A stretch of 64,000 bases of DNA from Paenibacillus sp. FSL H7-0331 (lineage in GTDB: Bacteria > Bacillota > Bacilli > Paenibacillales > NBRC-103111), in assembly GCF_001956045.1 (NCBI RefSeq), contig NZ_MRTH01000020.1, forward strand, positions 1-64,000. The letters are read 5' to 3'. Each line of letters opens with the position of its first letter. Position 1 is the first letter of the stretch. Below the pieces are notes generated by a model. The model did no database searches, was not told the DNA's origin, and was given only the letters and a program-made list of their open reading frames with translations. Shown one piece after another: positions 18,088-26,800 of the stretch. The position numbers were made by a program, and so were the translations under genes.

Positions 18088-18177
18088 ATGATCCCATTAA
18101 GGGATATTATCACTAAACCCATTAGAACCTATGGTTTTGACGAAATTCACTGGGGGAGACCAGAAAATACTTTTTGA
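18088..18177 (+). CDS. Possible 29-residue ORF, unknown
   Basis: An ORF with a fair ribosome site (GTGAGGAATAAA before ATG 18088) encodes a short hydrophilic peptide containing TKPIRTYGFDEIHWG. No family is recognised. It directly precedes a monooxygenase remnant and may be the truncated start of a lost gene rather than a functional peptide. Confidence 0.2.
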   Translation: MIPLRDIITKPIRTYGFDEIHWGRPENTF

Positions 18178-18199
18178 AGATGCTGGCAAAATAGGTTGA

Positions 18200-18567
18200 A
18201 TCCTCGAAGCCTACGTGCTTCCCGATCCGAACCAGCCTGTCCGCAGCCGGACACATGCCGAGTTGTTACGCCGATATATTACGAAGTATCAGCCTACAGT
18301 GGAAGAGGTGCTGGCACGACCGGAGGTTGTCGGTTCTGCACATTGGGTATCCGTTGGAACGATCGAGGATGTGCTAAACGATATTATTGAGAGGTTTGTG
18401 GCTGGAGCTATTGACGGCTTTATAGCCCTTCCAGGCGGTTCAGAAAAATCTATGGAATTATTTTTTGAAAAGCTGGTGCCGCAGTTGTTCAAAAAGGCTT
18501 GTTCAGAAGCGAATATATGGGGGAGACCTTACGGGAGCATTTAGGGATTACGTATTTCTCAGATTGA
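18200..18567 (+). pseudogene. C-terminal remnant of a flavin-dependent (LLM) monooxygenase
   Basis: The open frame reads GSAHWVSVGTIEDVLNDIIE, then DGFIALPGG and LFFEKLVPQLFKK. This matches the end of NtaA/SnaA/DszA-type FMN-dependent monooxygenases. After KK (about 18500) one base is lost: the next frame continues the family ending LFRSEYMGETLREHLG to a stop at 18565-18567. Upstream homology ends at an in-frame TGA (18197-18199) and roughly 300 N-terminal residues are missing. The gene is dead. Such enzymes oxidise sulfur- or amine-containing substrates; nothing nearby complements it. Confidence 0.75.
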
Positions 18568-18619
18568 GTTATTAATTTTGTTGGTTTTAATTTGCGCAGG
18601 GAAACATTGGAAACCATCA

Positions 18620-18648
18620 AGGCATACGGTATACGTACGCCTTTTTTT
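18620..18648 (+). terminator. Intrinsic terminator
   Basis: AGGCATACG (18620-18628) pairs with CGTACGCCT (18634-18642) with one mismatch and a 5-nt loop, followed by a run of seven T. It shields the ABC operon promoter from upstream transcription. Confidence 0.75.
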
Positions 18649-18690
18649 GCGTCTCCATTTTTTAAGTCCGAAAAGAGGAGGAATTAGAAC

Positions 18691-18843
18691 ATGATAGTGT
18701 TGGACCGGAACAAAATGACTACCGAATTCAATGGGATGACCCGCTTATTTCCCGAAGCTTGTGATATCACTACAAAAGAAACCGGTTTTGTATACATTTT
18801 TGTACTTTTTTTGAATATAAACGCGGGGGGAGGGTTGCTATAA
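18691..18843 (+). CDS. Possible 50-residue ORF before the ABC operon, unknown
   Basis: ATG 18691 has a strong GAGGAGG ten bases upstream and opens a 50-codon frame ending in GFVYIFVLFLNINAGGG. No family is recognised. Its last codons run through the -10 of the downstream operon promoter, which argues against an essential role. It may be a remnant or chance ORF with a good ribosome site. Otherwise 18568-18885 holds only the terminator at 18620 and the promoter region. Confidence 0.25.
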   Translation: MIVLDRNKMTTEFNGMTRLFPEACDITTKETGFVYIFVLFLNINAGGGLL

Positions 18844-18872
18844 TCAACTTAACAAATTGAAAGCGTACACAA
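18786..18872 (+). promoter_or_regulatory. Operon promoter with extended -10 and CcpA (cre) site
   Basis: TGCTATAAT (18836-18844) is an extended -10; no good -35 is present (TTGAAT at 18811 is 22 bp away), which suggests activator dependence. TTGAAAGCGTACACAA (18857-18872) matches the Bacillus cre consensus WTGNAARCGNWWWCAW at all but one position and lies just after the expected start point, where CcpA would block transcription. Upstream, TTTTGTA occurs at 18786 and 18798, a 12-bp direct repeat that could bind an AraC-type regulator such as the YesN-like protein at 28259. Confidence 0.6.
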
Positions 18873-18885
18873 AGGAGAGCAGGGT

Positions 18886-19860
18886 ATGCAGCATTTTTCC
18901 AAAGTGATTCATTCCGGCAGCTTGACGGCGCCGTCCAAACCTAAAGTGGAATGGAGAGCCCGTCTGCTGAAGTGGTGGGGGTTTCGATCCTTGTATCTGA
19001 TTATGCTGCCGGGCATTATATGGTATTTTCTGTTTCGTTATGTGCCGATTTATGGTATTCTGATCGCTTTTAAGGATTTTAATATTATGGAAGGCATTTT
19101 CAACAGTCCATGGGCCGACCCCTGGTACAAGCATTTTAAATATTTTTACGATTCGCCTTATTTCAGCCAGCTGCTGGTAAATACGTTCCTGATCAGTTTG
19201 TATAAGCTGGTGTTCGGCATGATCCCGGATATGTTGGTGGCAATACTGCTGAATGAATGCCGGATCAGCTGGTATAAGCGCTGGGTACAGACCTTGAGCT
19301 ATATGCCGCATTTTCTGTCGTGGGTAATTATTTACGGCATTGTAACCGCCTTCCTATCTCCTACATCCGGGCTATTCAACCGCTGGCTGACCGATATGGG
19401 CGGGGAATCGATCGCTTTTTTGCAATCCCAGGAATGGTTCCGCAGTATCCTTGTCGTCACGGAAATATGGAAGGATATCGGTTGGGGCTCAATCATTTAT
19501 TTGGCGGCCATCGCCGGTATTGATCCGTCGTTATATGAAGCGGCTCGTGTGGACGGAGCGACTCGGATACGGATGATTTGGCATATTACGCTGCCGGGCA
19601 TAAGGAATGTGATCGTGCTGCTGCTGATCCTCAGACTTGGACATATGATGGATGCCGGCTTTGACCAGATTTATATTTTCTACAATGTCCATGTTTATCC
19701 AGTTGCCGATATTATCGACACCTGGGTGTTCAGAACGGGCCTTGAGCGGATGAATTTCAGTTTGGCTGCGGCGGTAGGATTGTTTAAATCGCTGATCGGT
19801 TTCGTGCTGATTGTCGGCGCCAATCAATTGTCCAAGAAATGGGGGGAAGGCATATGGTAA
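18886..19860 (+). CDS. ABC sugar transporter permease, LplB type (cassette 1)
   Basis: A 324-residue inner-membrane permease. After a basic N-terminus come six helices; the first block is LYLIMLPGIIWYFLFRYVPIYG, the family's signature. The cytoplasmic EAA loop that docks on the ATPase reads EAARVDGATRIRMIWHITLPG. ATG 18886 follows AAAGGAGAGC. It is first in an operon with a second permease (overlapping), a binding protein, an FAD enzyme and a secreted beta-helix protein. No ATPase gene is nearby; Bacillus-type shared MsmX ATPases usually power such systems. It probably imports an oligosaccharide. Confidence 0.92.
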   Translation: MQHFSKVIHSGSLTAPSKPKVEWRARLLKWWGFRSLYLIMLPGIIWYFLFRYVPIYGILIAFKDFNIMEGIFNSPWADPWYKHFKYFYDSPYFSQLLVNTFLISLYKLVFGMIPDMLVAILLNECRISWYKRWVQTLSYMPHFLSWVIIYGIVTAFLSPTSGLFNRWLTDMGGESIAFLQSQEWFRSILVVTEIWKDIGWGSIIYLAAIAGIDPSLYEAARVDGATRIRMIWHITLPGIRNVIVLLLILRLGHMMDAGFDQIYIFYNVHVYPVADIIDTWVFRTGLERMNFSLAAAVGLFKSLIGFVLIVGANQLSKKWGEGIW

Positions 19861-20717
19861 GGGGGCTGGAAGACCGAATAGTTAATGCTCTCGTGTATGC
19901 GATTTTGGCGGCCGTTGCCGTTGCGGCAATCTTCCCGATGATGTATGTAGTGGCGGTATCGATCACGCCTTATACGGAGGTACTGAGAAACGGCGGATAC
20001 GTCATCATCCCGAAATCGATTACCTTGGAGGCCTACAAGCATTTGCTGGTGGAGTCGGAGCTGCCCAATGCCTTCGGCGTCACGATCTTTCTGGCGACGG
20101 TGGGCAGCTTCATCAACCTGGCCGGTATCATGTCGATGGCCTATCCGCTCAGCCGCCGTAATTTGCCGGGACGCAGCTTCTGGCTGCTCTATATATTTTT
20201 CACGATGCTGTTCAGCGGTGGTCTGATCCCAACTTACCTGGTAGTCAAGAGCCTCGGGCTGGTCAATACGGTATGGGCGATGATTATTCCCGGCGCTATC
20301 GTCACTTTTCATGTGCTCATTATGAAAACCTTTTTTGAAAATATTCCCGCCGAGCTGTTCGAGTCCGCTCGGCTTGATGGAGCGAAGGAGCTTCGCATTC
20401 TCGCCCAGCTCGTCATTCCACTGTCGCTGCCGGTCATCATGACAATCGCTTTGTTCAATATGGTGTCACATTGGAACACCTTTTTTACGGCGGTGCTGTA
20501 TGTGACGGACCGGACGCTGCAGCCGCTTCAGGTGGTGGTGAGGCGTATGCTGCTGGAAACAACACAGGACCAGCTGACCAGCTCGCAGCAGATGGTCCCA
20601 ACAGTGACGCTGCAGATGGCTGCAGTTGTCATGGTCAGTTTGCCGATGATCGCAGTATATCCGTTTATCCAGAAGCATTTTACGAAGGGCATGCTGGTCG
20701 GCTCCATTAAAGGCTGA
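19854..20717 (+). CDS. ABC sugar transporter permease, YtcP/LplC type (cassette 1)
   Basis: A 287-residue partner permease (MalG class) with six helices and the EAA loop ESARLDGAKELRILAQLVIPLS. The strongly conserved FSGGLIPTYLVVKSLGL block marks the YtcP branch. ATG 19854 with GGGGGGAAGG just upstream overlaps the end of the previous gene, so the two are translationally coupled. The C-terminus (PFIQKHFTKGMLVGSIKG) is the standard family ending. Confidence 0.92.
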   Translation: MVRGLEDRIVNALVYAILAAVAVAAIFPMMYVVAVSITPYTEVLRNGGYVIIPKSITLEAYKHLLVESELPNAFGVTIFLATVGSFINLAGIMSMAYPLSRRNLPGRSFWLLYIFFTMLFSGGLIPTYLVVKSLGLVNTVWAMIIPGAIVTFHVLIMKTFFENIPAELFESARLDGAKELRILAQLVIPLSLPVIMTIALFNMVSHWNTFFTAVLYVTDRTLQPLQVVVRRMLLETTQDQLTSSQQMVPTVTLQMAAVVMVSLPMIAVYPFIQKHFTKGMLVGSIKG

Positions 20718-20808
20718 GTCCGGTTTCAAGCGCCGAAAGGCATTTTCATATCATCAGTAGGATCAATCAACAGAGATTCCATATCAACCAACAGAAAGAG
20801 GTATTCGT

Positions 20809-22350
20809 ATGAAATGGAAAAAGGGGTTTCACTTTAGTATCACATCCCTGATCGTGTCAGTCGTTTGTTTGACGGGCTGCAGTCCGGGAAGTGATTCAGG
20901 ACAGGCGGCGCAGACTGATGAAGCGGCTGGCACGACAGCGAAGCCGGCAGCAGGACCGGTTAAGGTGGAAGCCTTCGTAAATGCCGGGTCGGTGAAAATG
21001 CCGCAGCCCGACCAGGACATCATCAAAAAAGGGCTCAACAGCAAGCTGGGCCTCGACCTGAAGCTGAACGTGCTGATGGGTAGCGCTGATGAGTACAACA
21101 ACCAATTGAACGTCAGGATGGCTACCTCCGATTTCCCGGACCTGTTCAATATTACGAGCCGTACCCTGCTTAAGGATTACGCCGAAAAAGGCATTTTGCT
21201 CGACCTGACTCCCTACCTGGATCAACTGAAGGACTATGTCCAATATGCAGGCAAGGATGTCGTCGATGCGGGCCAGGTCAACGGAAAGCAGTATGGAATC
21301 GTCAAGCCGCAGGCGGCCAACCAGATCTCGTTCTGGATCCGCAAGGATTGGCTGGATAAGCTGGGCATGAAGGCTCCCGCCACCCTGAATGAATTTTATG
21401 AGGTATCCAAGGCTTTTGTAGAAAAGGACCCCGATGGCAACGGGAAAAATGACACCTACGCACTCACCGGAAACGGGATCGGCACGTTCAGTCCGTTATT
21501 CGGCGCTTATGGCGTGCTGCAGCCGGGAACGATGATGATTAAAGACGACAGGATGGTCAGTACTTACCATGACCCTGCGATGAAGGAGGCGCTTGCCTAT
21601 ATCAAAAAGCTGACGGACGCTAAGCTGGTAGATCCCGAATTTATGACCAACAAGGTGCCGGATGTGCAGCAGAAGCTGTTCCAGGGGCAGTACGGGATCG
21701 CTTTTATTCATTGGCCGGCGATGGTCAAGGATGATGTGATCGGCCAGTGGCAGAAGATCAATCCGAAGGCCGAATGGGTACAGCTGAATCCGCCACAGGG
21801 ACCGGGCGGAGCCTATAATAATGCGGAGAATGTGATCAGCGCCGGAGGCATCTTCGGACTGCCCAAAAGTCTGGAAAAGCAGCCTGACAAGCTGAAGAAA
21901 GTGCTGGAGATGGTCAACTATACGGCGACCAAAGACGGCTCCCGGCTCGTCTGGTACGGTGAGGAAGGGAAGCATTACAATCTTGTCAACGATAAGGTGG
22001 TGCCTACGGAGTTGATGGATAAGGAAGGCGGTTATTTCTCCGTTTACCAGTTTGTAGGCAGCAACAATGAGTACTTGAAAACGAAGTTCGCCAAGCTGGA
22101 GAACTATATTAATTTCTCCATCAAGGTGCCGAAGCTGAAATCCTACAATTCGGTTATCGTGTACCCGTCAAGCCTGAATACAGCCGATGCCGCACGTTAT
22201 GCGGATGAGGAAATAATCAAATTTATTTATGGCAAAGCTTCATTGGACAAATACGGTGATTTCCTTAAAACGCTGGAGACGACTTACCAGTACAAGGCAA
22301 TTATGCAGGAGGCCGAGAAGCAGCTGAAGGAGCAAAAGTTTTTGAAGTAG
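20809..22350 (+). CDS. ABC extracellular solute-binding lipoprotein, LplA/family 1 (cassette 1)
   Basis: A 513-residue lipoprotein. The signal peptide ends in the lipobox LTGC (Cys about residue 24), so the mature protein is anchored outside the membrane. Family 1 features include the early RMATSDFPDLFNI block, an EF-like loop DPDGNGKNDTY and a long C-terminal lobe. It is 91 bp downstream of the permeases. Size and order match Paenibacillus LplABC-type oligosaccharide importers. Codon usage is G+C-rich like the rest of this operon. Confidence 0.92.
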   Translation: MKWKKGFHFSITSLIVSVVCLTGCSPGSDSGQAAQTDEAAGTTAKPAAGPVKVEAFVNAGSVKMPQPDQDIIKKGLNSKLGLDLKLNVLMGSADEYNNQLNVRMATSDFPDLFNITSRTLLKDYAEKGILLDLTPYLDQLKDYVQYAGKDVVDAGQVNGKQYGIVKPQAANQISFWIRKDWLDKLGMKAPATLNEFYEVSKAFVEKDPDGNGKNDTYALTGNGIGTFSPLFGAYGVLQPGTMMIKDDRMVSTYHDPAMKEALAYIKKLTDAKLVDPEFMTNKVPDVQQKLFQGQYGIAFIHWPAMVKDDVIGQWQKINPKAEWVQLNPPQGPGGAYNNAENVISAGGIFGLPKSLEKQPDKLKKVLEMVNYTATKDGSRLVWYGEEGKHYNLVNDKVVPTELMDKEGGYFSVYQFVGSNNEYLKTKFAKLENYINFSIKVPKLKSYNSVIVYPSSLNTADAARYADEEIIKFIYGKASLDKYGDFLKTLETTYQYKAIMQEAEKQLKEQKFLK

Positions 22351-22401
22351 CTTACATCGGAGACAGGTGTTGAAATCAGATCGTACAGGAGGAATTATAC
22401 G

Positions 22402-23688
22402 ATGTCATTCATTGAAGAACCAACGAGACAGCTCCCGCTTGCCGGGCAGTATGATGTGATTGTGTGCGGAGGCGGTCCGGCCGGAGTAGCTGCTGCGATT
22501 GCCGCAGCACGGAATGGAGCCAGAACCTGCCTGATCGAGGTGCATGGCTGCCTGGGCGGCATATGGACGGCAGGCGCGCTCAGCTATATTATCGATGGCG
22601 CGAACAAGGGAGGCATCCTCGCCGAGCTGTTGCAGCGTCTGAATAAGCTGCAAGCGAGACAGGGTTTTGTGTGGGATGTGGAGTCGACGAAGCTGGTGCT
22701 GGAGGATATGTGCCGTGAATCGGGCGTGACCGTCAGACTGCACACGCGTGTAGCGGGTGCACTGCGGGAGGAGGAGAACACGTTATCGTGGATTATTACC
22801 GAATCCAAATCGGGCAGAGAGGCATGGAAGGCAGCCGTTTTTATCGATGCGACCGGAGACGGGGACTTGGGTGCCCACTCCGGCTGCGGATTCGATCTGG
22901 GAGAGCCGGGAACCGGCAAAACACAGCCGATGAGCCTGATCGCGCTTCTTGCGGGGCCTGATCCGGAAACGATTCGCCATTTCACCAAGCCGGAGCAGAA
23001 GTCGCGGCTCAATACGCTAGCCGAAATCCAGCGGGGTGGCTTTAATCCTTCGTATCACCGACCGGGAATATGGCACATACGGGATGACCTGTATATCATG
23101 ATGGCCAACCATCAGTACGGCGTATCGGGCCTAAAAGCCGAGGACATTACAGCGGCTACGCTTGCGGCCAGACAGGAGCTGCATCAAATTGTCAATACGC
23201 TGCGTTCGCTTGGCGGCGTCTGGGAAAATTTGCGGCTGGTGGCGACCGGCGAGCAGATCGGGGTTCGCGAAGGCCGGCGTATTCACGGCCGCTACACAGT
23301 CTGCATCGAGGATATTCTTAAAGGCGTGCGACATGAGGACGGAATATGCCGCGTATCGTTCAAGGTCGACGTTCATGCGCTGGACGCCAGCAAAACCAAA
23401 GCCTTTGAAGGCTATAACAATCAATATTTCGAGCAGGCGCTGCCTTACGATATTCCGCTGCGCGCGCTGATCGCCAAGGATGTGAACGGTCTGCTGCTGG
23501 CAGGACGCTGCATCAGCGGAGATTTTCTCGCCCATTCCAGCTATCGCGTAACAGGCAATGCCGTTCAATTGGGCGAGGCCGCAGGTGTGCTTGCAGCGGT
23601 TTCGATACGGGAGGGCAGACTGCCGCAGGAGGTTGCCTGGGAATCAGTGAAAACCCGCTTGGCGTCCGGTGTTCACAGCGAAGCGTAA
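22402..23688 (+). CDS. FAD-dependent oxidoreductase (FAD_oxidored family)
   Basis: A 428-residue flavoprotein. The dinucleotide-binding motif is YDVIVCGGGPAGVAAAIAAA with the Glu of IEVHGCLGG ending strand 2. Further family marks are IDATGDGDLGAHSGC and the late LLAGRCISGDFLAHSSYRV, the ATG/G-box of the FAD site. This family (PF12831) is often found in Paenibacillus sugar loci next to glycosidases but has no established substrate. It is probably in one operon with the ABC genes (52 bp gap, GGAGG before ATG 22402). Oxidation of an imported sugar or sugar-derived alcohol is a reasonable guess only. Confidence 0.85.
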   Translation: MSFIEEPTRQLPLAGQYDVIVCGGGPAGVAAAIAAARNGARTCLIEVHGCLGGIWTAGALSYIIDGANKGGILAELLQRLNKLQARQGFVWDVESTKLVLEDMCRESGVTVRLHTRVAGALREEENTLSWIITESKSGREAWKAAVFIDATGDGDLGAHSGCGFDLGEPGTGKTQPMSLIALLAGPDPETIRHFTKPEQKSRLNTLAEIQRGGFNPSYHRPGIWHIRDDLYIMMANHQYGVSGLKAEDITAATLAARQELHQIVNTLRSLGGVWENLRLVATGEQIGVREGRRIHGRYTVCIEDILKGVRHEDGICRVSFKVDVHALDASKTKAFEGYNNQYFEQALPYDIPLRALIAKDVNGLLLAGRCISGDFLAHSSYRVTGNAVQLGEAAGVLAAVSIREGRLPQEVAWESVKTRLASGVHSEA

Positions 23689-23875
23689 CGGCTTCCATGT
23701 AGACGGAGTACGCTCTTATCCTATTTGAATTATGCCTGAAAGCATGTTGGGCAGACCAGACTTCTCTTCACGGAGAAACTGGTCTTTCCATATCCATCAA
23801 ACCAATTCAACAGTGGGAAGGATGATTCAGAATGAAAATAATGATGACCTTGGAGCAGCAAAAAGGAGGCGGCTT

Positions 23876-26800
23876 ATGTTAAAAAGAAGATGGGTAGGCT
23901 GGTTGGGTCTGGTGCTAGCGGCAGTCCTGTTAGGAATTTTATGGACTGGCGGCACGAATGTTGTAAGCGCTTCCCCTAATGACTATTATGTATCTGTTTC
24001 GGGCAACGACACTACCGGTGACGGCAGCTTGGAAAACCCGTGGCGAACGATTCAGAAAGCGGCGGATGTGATGACTGCTGGAGATACCTGCTTTATCCGT
24101 GGAGGCGTCTACAGGGAAACGGTAGTTCCGGCTGCTTCGGGCAGTTCCTCCACTATGATGACGTTCAAAAGCTATAATAACGAAATCGTTACGATCAGCG
24201 GGTCGGAGCCGGTCACGGGGTGGACGGCGGATTCGGCAGGACCCACCGGCATATTCAAAGCTTCGATCGCTGGAAGCTTGGGCTCGGGCAACCAGATTTT
24301 CCTGAATGGTACGATGATTCCTGAAGCGAGGTGGCCCAACAATACGGGAACGCTGATGGAGCCCACGCTTGCTGTTGCGGATAACGGAACCAACACAACG
24401 ATCACGGACAGCGACATACCGGCAGGAGTGAACTGGGCAGGCGCGACAGTCTGGTTTGCTGGCGGGGCGGCATGGGCCGGTCAGGATAGCACGGTAACGG
24501 CTTTCGATCCAATTTCGCATATCATCACGTTCAATTCCGTGAAAGCGGCCAGTACGAATTATGATGCCCGCAGCGGCAACACCTTTTACCTGTCCGGTAT
24601 TAAGGCCGCTTTGGATTCGCAGAACGAGTGGTGGTATGACGAGGCGAGCCAGCAGCTTTTTCTGTGGCCCCCTGGCGGCAACGATCCTTCGGGAGCGGCG
24701 GTTGAAATGAAGAAGCGGCTTTACGGCTTCGATCTTTCGGGACGCTCGTATATAGCTATTGAAGGAATCCGGCTGTTTGCGACCAGCCTCAAGACTGATG
24801 ACGGCACCCACCATGTCCGGATTGGGCAGATGAAGGCCGAATATATTTCCCACAATACGCGCAACAAAACGGCCAAGGGCGAGGGTCGTCCTGATGAGGA
24901 CAACAACGGGATTACGATCAGAGGAAGCTATAATGAAATCAGCGGCAGCGAGTTTGCCTACAGCTCCGGCAGCCTGCTCAACCTGACTGGCAATCAGCAT
25001 CAGGTTGTGAACAATTACTTCCACGACGGCAACTATGCCGGCACCTGGAATGGTCTGATTTCCACGCTGGGCGAGCAGCATTATATCGGCTACAATACGT
25101 TGGCCCGGGGCGGGCGCGACGGAATCAAGCTTGCCCAGCCGCGCGGATTAATCGTCGAGCATAACGACATATCGAACGGCGGGATGCTGACCAAGGACAG
25201 CGGCTTGCTGTATACCGCCGGCAGTCACAGCATGGGCACGGAAATTCGCTATAACAAATTCCATGATATGTATACCCATCTCGGAATGGGCATCTATACG
25301 GATAATCAGAGCAGCCATTTTCTGATTCATCACAACGTGATCTGGAATGTGCCTAATTCCGATCCGATCCGTCTGAATTCGCCGAGCAACTATAACCTGG
25401 TCTACAACAATACGGCGGGCACGGGCACATCGGATATGTTTACATGGGCCGCCGTATTCAGGGACGATATGTTCGGAGACCGCGTGTACAATAACATCGT
25501 GCCTGGCGGTATCAGCTTCCCGGGCTCCAAGGGGGTAGCGACCGGCAATAATATCGTGACTGGTCTCGATTTGAAGTTTGCTGATCCGGTGCATTTTGAT
25601 TTCCGCCTTCAGGCAGAGTCGCCAGCTGTGGATATGGGCACCGTAATTGCTGGAATAACCGATGGTTATACCGGTGCCGCTCCCGACATCGGTGCATATG
25701 AGTACGGGCAGAGCGACTTTAAGAGCGGGCATGATTTTGCGAATCCGCCTTCCGCTATCAATCTGACGAGAACCGTTCCGCCGTATGCGAATCTGATTAT
25801 CAATGGCGGCTTTGAAAGCAGCGAGCAGTTGCAGTCGTGGAATACGACAGCAGGCATCGTGCAGGCCGTGTACGCTCCCGGAGCCGCATGGTCATCGCAA
25901 ACGGCAGCCGTTCGTACCCAGAACGGAAGCGTGCTGCTGAAGGGTCAGCAGGCGGAGCTTAAACAAACCGTTTCCGGGCTGCAGCCGGATACCCGTTACA
26001 CGCTCTCCTTGTGGGCCAAAACCACAGATGCCGCCGTGCCTGCCGTATTCGGGGTACGCAGCTATGGCAGCAGCACTGTAACGCGTTATGTTTATGAAAC
26101 GGGATGGACCCAAACCGTATTCGATTTCACGACGGGACCGTCGGCAACAACAGCCGATGTTTTCATCGGCAAAGCGGATGGCAGAGGTACGGGAGCAGGA
26201 GGCAGCTTGTACGAGCTGGACACGCAAACGTCAGCAGGAACAGGCTCCTCCGTGCTCGAATATGACGTCAGCGCATTTATCCGCAGTGAAGCCGCAGGCG
26301 ACCAGACCGCAAGCCTGAATATGAAGGGCAGCTACAGCCGTACGACATTCAGCATCCGCAGAAGCGGAACCGTGCAGCCCCGGCTGATCGTAACGACAGC
26401 AGATTCGCCGGTGCCTGTTGAAATCACGGCCAGCGGCAGCGCCGGGGTCAGAACGAGGAGCGGTACAACCAACGGCGATATGAACTACGCCAATCCGACC
26501 TCCTTTAATGCTGCGAATTGGAACAGCGGCTACCAGGAAGAAATTTTCCTGAAGTTTCCGTTAACAGTGCTTGCGGGCAAGGAAATTATTAGCGCCAAGC
26601 TGAAAATGACCGCCGCAGGAGCGGCAGCGGCGGGTGCCAAAAGCACGCTGTACGGCTTGTCCGACGACAGCTGGTCGGAAACGGCATTAACGTGGAACAA
26701 TAAGCCGCAGGCCTTCGAACGCATCGTTTATTTTGATGATATCGGCCTCATACTGCCGCTTGACCGGCACAGCGAGGGAGATGTGCTGCGGGACGTTATT

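Noticed and set aside
23732..23875. Upstream extension of the beta-helix gene frame
   Set aside because: It lacks a ribosome site and would place 48 residues before a clear signal peptide; ATG 23876 has AAGGAGG.
23939..25081. 380-codon minus-strand ORF inside the beta-helix gene
   Set aside because: Shadow frame of a G+C-rich gene; low-complexity composition and no ribosome site.
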